Assembly: GCA_030248225.1 (NCBI GenBank)
Contig: JASANE010011753.1
Coordinates: forward strand, 1-64,000
Length of the DNA stretch: 64,000 nucleotides
Origin: Trileptium ribeirensis
Lineage: Eukaryota; Nematoda; Enoplea; Enoplida; Thoracostomopsidae
Direction: 5' to 3'
Shown one piece after another: positions 59,173 to 64,000 of this stretch; position 1 is the first letter of the stretch; each line of letters begins with the position of its first letter. Below the pieces are notes generated by a model. The model made no database searches, was not told the DNA's origin, and saw only the letters and a program-made list of their open reading frames with translations. A program made the translations under genes and the position numbers.

Positions 59173-60060
59173 CTAATCCCCATTGTTAAAGGTTCTTTTC
59201 CTCGCCCTCCTATCGAAATATTGTGTTTGCGCTAGGAATAATCTTTTCCGAACTTGTTCCCATGCTGCCGTTAGTTTATCGATTAGTTGGGGCGCGTATC
59301 CTTCATCGGTAGTTGCTGTTAAATATCCATGGATTGGATTTTCTCCTGGTAGATCAGGGTCACGGCCATGTAGTAGAAAACATGTCCAGAAATTCAACCC
59401 ATTTATCTGGGACTAGTTTTGTTGTTAGTTTCACCATCGCTTTGAGTGTTTGGTTCCATCATTCAACGAGTCCGTTAGCTTGATGGTGGTATGGTGCTGA
59501 ATACACCTTCTTTGTTCCAACTTGTGCCTCTTCTTTCGTAAAATTTTCGGCCGTAAAATAGGATCCTTGATCGGTTAATACTACTCGGGGGACTTCATGT
59601 CGGCACACGATTCTTTCGATAAAAAGTTTGGTGAATGCGTTGGCTGTTTGATCTGGCACTGCGAACGCTTCAGGCCATTTCTTGAAGTGATCCATGAAGC
59701 AGATGATGTATTTGTTGCAGGATTGGGTTGGTGATAAGGGTCCAATGATGTCGATGCCTAGCATGTGAAATGGTGCTAGGGCTTTGATTCGTTGAAGCGG
59801 GGTTTCTTCGTTTCGGTCCATGTCGAAATCGACCCGCAAGGAATACATTCTTCGATGTGTTGTCGTAGCTCGCGGGTCATGTTTGGCCAGAAAAATTTCC
59901 TCGTCATCTTCGACCATACTTTCTCGAATCCCAACTGTCATCCGTACTTTGATGTGTGGTACATTTCGAATAGCGGTCGTCGGAATTCGGCAGGTACCAC
60001 AATCTGGAATTCCCATGGTTCGGTTTGTTGTGGTCGATCCTTTCTTCGTAATCAATACAG
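59173..60060 (-). pseudogene. Integrase (rve) domain of the gypsy-type element
   Basis: The zinc-binding part survives as FFWPNMTRELRQHIEEC-IPC (about 59,895-59,835) in one frame. The catalytic core continues in another frame: GIDIIGPL (first Asp, about 59,755), LTDQGSYF (second Asp, about 59,580) and HHQANGLVE (Glu, about 59,465). All three catalytic acids are present. A downstream piece (FLLHGRDPDLPGENP...YFDRRARK, 59,390-59,190) is the usual region between core and C-terminus. A frameshift separates core and zinc domain and another follows the core. Confidence 0.9.
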
Positions 60061-60538
60061 GGTGTCGCCGAAAATAAATTGGTGTTCATGTGCCATGATC
60101 CATTTCTTTTCGAATTCGTGGGTTGTATCCAGGAATTCGTGGTGCTCGATATAGTGTTTGAACGAGTGGATACATGGATCTTCGTTTTGTGCTCATACCA
60201 ATTTATCCGGTGTCCACGGTGGTTTTAGTCGAAAGTATTGTGAGTACACCTCGGTTTAGGTTATTTCAGGTTCTTCGGGTTGGTCCAATTCTTCCTCCGA
60301 TTCCATTCTTTCTTTTTGTTTTTCGTTTGGTTCCACTCTTTGGTCCGTTTCTACCAGTGCTTCCACTCGAACTTTCTTCCTTGGTTGCTCCGTTTGTTTT
60401 TATTCGTTTAAGAGTTCCAGTATCTATACTATCTTCTTCTTCCGAGATTTCTTCTATCATCGGTTGATTATCTTCTTCACTTTCGTCGCTAATTGTTATT
60501 AGGTTTTTGTTCGATGAACTCTTTTGTTGTTGTTCACT

Positions 60539-61475
60539 TCATTTATTGGGTCCGTTCTTTCTTTGATCACTCTTTTGGCTTTGTGGGTCTTGCAGACCTT
60601 TCTTTCCTTGTTTCTTCTGATTGTACATCCTCTGTCCACCACCGGTTACTAGTTCTTTGCCTCTTCCGGTTTCGTTTTTACTTTCGATATCAGACCACTG
60701 ACTGTCGTCTCCTTGCATTGATTGAACTTGTATCTCTGTTTCGAATATTAAAGATACATCCGAATAAGATTCTTCTTGATCCACTACAGCTATCGGATAC
60801 GTTTTAGTTCCTTGATTTCTTATACGTTGATCTTCCTTGAGTTCTTGTTCTTTTTGCGTCTTCTTACTGGCTTCTTTCGTTCTTATTTGGATCGCTTGTT
60901 GTTGGTTTCCGCCAGTTCTTTTGGTGACCAGCGGTTTGTACTGGTTCTTTACTTCTTCACCATCCGATTCCAAGTTCTCGGTTCCAGGGACTACAGGTGG
61001 TCTTGACATGAAATCTGCGTTCTGGTGGTATCGTACCGGTATGTATACGATTGTGTACTCGTACTCGACGATCTTGTTGGCCATTCGCACGGTCATTTTT
61101 TTCCAAAGGTCGTTTCTTATTGAGAATCTGGACCAATGGTGCATGGTCCGTAATTATCGTTGTATGATTTCCCAATAAGTACGGCCTGAAGTGGTGACCC
61201 GCACGGATTACTGCCAGGCATTCTTGTTCCGTAATCGAGTACCGGGTTTCTTCATCGCGGTACTTGTTGCTTCCATAATGGATCACATGTTCGTTCAACG
61301 CTTCGTCTTCTTGAGATAGGATATATCCGATGCCATGTTTGCTTGCCTCGTTGTACAGGATAAACGGCTTGTACGGATCTGAGTATCCCAATACTGGAGG
61401 TGTTATCATCTTGGTCTTCAGGGTATGGAATGCTTGCTGGGAATCTTCCGTCCACAATTGACTGAACTTCACCAT
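60539..61475 (-). pseudogene. RNase H domain and linker of the gypsy-type element
   Basis: FHTLKTKMITPPVLGYSDP (about 61,440-61,385) leads into FILYNEASKHGIGYILSQ, where Asn replaces the catalytic Asp of the usual TDAS motif. YSITEQECLAV, FRPYLLG and ITDHAPL follow (about 61,250-61,145). In another frame H-Q-NADFMSRPP (about 61,025) ends the domain. An acidic Glu/Lys/Gln-rich linker with stops fills 61,000-60,270 before the integrase. Confidence 0.88.
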
Positions 61476-61582
61476 TTTTGATCGTTTGTTGGTAATGTCG
61501 TAAAGTGGCGCTGCTATTGTTCCACAGTCGGGTACAAATTGTCTATAGTATCCGGTTAACCCAAGAAAGCTCTTTAGTTGCG

Positions 61583-62330
61583 TTACCGTCTTCGGTTTCG
61601 AGAAGTTCTGTATCTTCTCGATCTTCCAGGGTCCGCTGAAATTACTTTGTTCGACACGACGTATCCCAGGAACGGGATTTCTTCTTTCAGGAATTCACAC
61701 TTTGATCCTTTTGCTTTGAAGTTCGCTTCGCTGAGACGTCGTAGTATCTGGTTGATGTCGTACAAATGGTCCCAGTATGACGTTGAAAATATTATAATTC
61801 ATCGAGGTAGCATAAGCACGATTCCATCAGGACGCCCGCTAGGACCAGTTGCATCATTATTTGGAATGTTGCGGGGGCGTTTGTCAATCCGAACAGCATG
61901 ACGTTGAACTCGAATAGACCATCGTGACAGATGAAAACGGCTTTTCTTTATCTTGTTGGTTCATCGGGACTTGCTAGTATCCCGACTTGGGGTCCAAGGT
62001 TGAAAAATACTTCGCTCCGCGTAACGCATCCAACATCTCATCAATTCGTGGTAACGGAAAGCTATCACGCTTTGTGATTAAGTTGAGTATTCTGTAGGCT
62101 GCACAGAATCTGTTCGATCCATCTTTCTTGTTGGTCACTACGATCGGCCCATGGGCTATATGATCTTCTGATCACTCCTTGATCCAACATTTCTTGGACT
62201 TGCTCACTCGCTTGGTTCCGATCCACATACGACAGGCGTCGCATTGGTTTTTGCACCGGTTTCTCGACCGTGGTTTAGATGTAATGTTCCACCTGCGTGT
62301 TGATCCCGATGCCGAAATCCGATTTCGAAA
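61583..62330 (-). pseudogene. Reverse transcriptase of the gypsy-type element
   Basis: Readable blocks in shifting frames: MLDQGVIRRSYSPWA (about 62,190), PIVVTNKKDGSNRFCAAYR (about 62,150-62,090), SFPLPRIDEMLDAL, KYFSTLDPKSG (motif A with its Asp, about 61,995), FNVMLFGLTNAPATFQ (about 61,905), then YLDE at 61,799-61,810 in place of the invariant YLDD, and SKCEFLKEEIPFLGYVVS (about 61,705-61,655). The YLDE change plus stops make the enzyme non-functional. Confidence 0.92.
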
Positions 62331-62764
62331 ACGTCTTGGTAGTTGTGGAGTATGGTTGCCAAGTATGCCTTCCCTTCTTCATCGGTAACGGGTTTTTCCG
62401 AATCGATTTCGGCCGGAAGTTCAATACTGTTCATGTGCTCCGTTTGTCGTATCACTTGTTCTTGAAATTGTTCAATGTTGAACCGTCGTTGTTCTTTCTT
62501 GGACTTCCGTATCCACAAGCGATATCGTTCGTGGATTCCTTATCAGGATTTCACCGTTCCATGATTTGATTATCGGTTTCCCTCTTTTTTCAACTGTAGT
62601 CCATTCCGACTCTTCTTCCTACTTTCTTGTTTGATTGTTTACTTCTTTTAGTTTAAACCGACCGATCGCTCCTTGTGCTTTCTCCTCCTCTACCACTGTT
62701 TTCACGATCGTTTCTTCCACCTTCCGTACCAGCGGTTGATCTTCAATTATCTCCATCTCAACTG

Positions 62765-63610
62765 TGTTTAGGTTGCACACCGGTATCATGATGTTGCCTT
62801 CTTTTACTTTGGCGATACTGTTCGGTATTGCCAATCCGTTATTGGTTTTCAACAATGGTTCCACCACTACCGTGTCACCTTTTTTTTGCTCCTTCCGGGA
62901 TCTTCACTTCAATAAATTTCGCTGACTATGGTGGGATCACGTGTCTATACGAACACTTGCAAATTTCTATGTGATGGTCGTCTTCTTGACTGATCGAACC
63001 CATTTCGTTGGACATTCAACAGTGTGGTATCGGTTGAGCGTTCATCTTGATTCGCAGTTCTTGGTAATCAATCACCAATTCGAACGCTACTAAGAAATCG
63101 TGTCCATATATCGCGACTTTCGGAAAGTTCTTGATTACGATGAACCGGATCTTATGTACTTTCTTTTCGTGGTGGACTTGTACTTGGGTTTAGGTTGCAT
63201 ACTGGCACCATTATATTGCGTTTTTCTACTTTGATAACGCTATTTGGTATTGCTAGTCCATTATTAGTTTTTAGTAATGGTTCCACTATTATCATATTAC
63301 CCTCATTTACTCCATCTGGCACTTTTGCTTCGATTAAGTTTGCCGACCATGGCGGAATTACTTGCTTATACGAACATTTGCATATTTCAATTTGATTGTC
63401 CTCTATTCCTTTGGTCGTTCCCATTTCGTTGATTCGCCAATTGTGGGGTATCGGTTTATCGTTCATTTTGATTCTCAGTTGTTGGTAATCGATCACTAGT
63501 TCGAAAGCTGCCAAGAAATCGTGACCGTATATCGCAATTTTTGGAAAGTTTTTGATTAGAATGAATCGGATTTTGCGTATTTTCGCTTCCAAGTGGACTT
63601 GTACGAAGAA
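62765..63610 (-). repeat. Tandem duplication of about 421 bp within pol
   Basis: Segments 62,765-63,185 and 63,186-63,610 align with about 75-80% identity (GGTTCCACCACTACC at 62,858 with GGTTCCACTATTATC at 63,279; GTGTTTAGGTTGCA at about 62,764 with GGTTTAGGTTGCAT at about 63,187). The duplicated unit spans the C-terminal protease sequence and the following linker (SANLIEAKVPDG, VEPLLKTNNGLAIPNS). Confidence 0.82.
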
Positions 63611-63990
63611 ATAGCCCACTGCTCTTTCCGCTAACTCGCCATTGAATATCACAGCATACAATGCTGTTTCCCGGAGTGGCAAATGTTTGAAATGTTTGTT
63701 ACATTGTTACTCGCTGATAATCGCGATTTACGATCCGGTATCGACTAATCCTCGCAATCTTTTATTGCCATCCGGATATGTACCAATGTAATATCTTGAT
63801 ATGACCGTCGGATCGTTGCATGATTCATGTTCCTGTGCTTCATTAACTTGGTTCACTTCTATAAACTTTATTGTTTCTTCATCTAATGATATGTCCACGA
63901 TTTTCTCCGATTTGTTTTGAAGGCCTCTTTGTCGCTCCGCTACACTCGATTTTGATAATTGGTTTCTCGTTTCTCCATTTGACTGACTCG
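63100..63990 (-). pseudogene. Retropepsin-like protease of the gypsy-type element
   Basis: On minus, YYIGTYPDGNKRLRGLVDTGS (about 63,785-63,725) holds the aspartic-protease active-site motif DTGS, directly followed by a TAA stop. The frame then yields a C-terminal retropepsin half at 63,682-63,440 with AIYGHDFLAAFELVIDY. A second, diverged copy of this C-terminal half lies at about 63,130-63,020. Sequence upstream of the protease (Glu/Asn/Gln-rich) runs off the window. Confidence 0.82.
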
Positions 63991-64000
63991 GTCGATTCGG

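Larger units (their letters stand above)
58730..63990 (-). mobile_element. Ty3/gypsy-type LTR retrotransposon pol region, truncated by the window edge
   Basis: Minus-strand order protease - reverse transcriptase - RNase H - integrase - PHD finger identifies a Ty3/gypsy-type pol. The 5' part (gag and LTR) would lie beyond 64,000. I found no LTR pair in the window. All domains are recognisable but interrupted, and at least two catalytic residues are changed. Confidence 0.88.

Overview
KIND OF SEQUENCE. This is AT-rich eukaryotic DNA made almost entirely of decayed transposable elements. I found no intact host gene, no rRNA or tRNA gene and no CRISPR array. Short interstitial tracts of GCCTAA, the complement of the TTAGGC telomere unit known from nematodes, lie beside both DNA-transposase relics. 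A nematode, or another invertebrate with that telomere unit, is therefore a reasonable inference but is not proven. All identities, boundaries and percentages below were judged by eye.

LAYOUT. (1) 1-9.5 kb: a giant imperfect palindrome (about 2,051-9,505, centre near 5,775). Its arms carry six tandem units of about 140 bp, a degenerate minisatellite at the outer ends and a Pol III-like A/B box pair. It resembles a foldback element, and a partial direct copy of its centre sits upstream at 1,090-2,055. (2) 9.5-21.8 kb: mostly unrecognised, with small tandem duplications, a 4.1-kb-spaced direct repeat, a clean miniature DNA element with 14-bp terminal inverted repeats and a 5-bp target duplication (16,566-17,419), and a possible gag-like remnant. 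(3) About 21.8-25.1 kb: a Merlin-like DNA transposon with long terminal inverted repeats and a broken ISXO2/IS1595-type transposase. (4) 26.3-28 kb: two arrays of a GGGTGC/GCACCC motif. (5) 28.4-33.6 kb: a nearly full-length but frameshifted non-LTR retrotransposon on the minus strand. (6) 34.5-44.9 kb: a second giant palindrome (centre near 39,431), with about 92-bp tandem repeats in each arm and a small inverted-repeat element nested in both arms. (7) 44.5-51.4 kb: three truncated non-LTR copies, head-to-tail on the minus strand; one is split by a second Merlin-like copy. (8) 52.9-64 kb: a Ty3/gypsy-type pol region on the minus strand with a C-terminal PHD finger, followed by a long coiled-coil gag-like region, an inverted fragment of the same gag-like sequence, and a miniature element between the two.

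HOW IT FITS TOGETHER. The window records layers of insertion. Non-LTR copies landed in or recombined with one another, a DNA transposon then cut one of them, and two large inverted structures formed, one with its outer ends inside non-LTR 3' sequence. The least expected points are the PHD finger at the end of a gypsy-type integrase, the repeated pairing of Merlin transposase with telomere-like tracts, the two tandem-repeat-bearing palindromes, and the pol-before-gag order at the right end.
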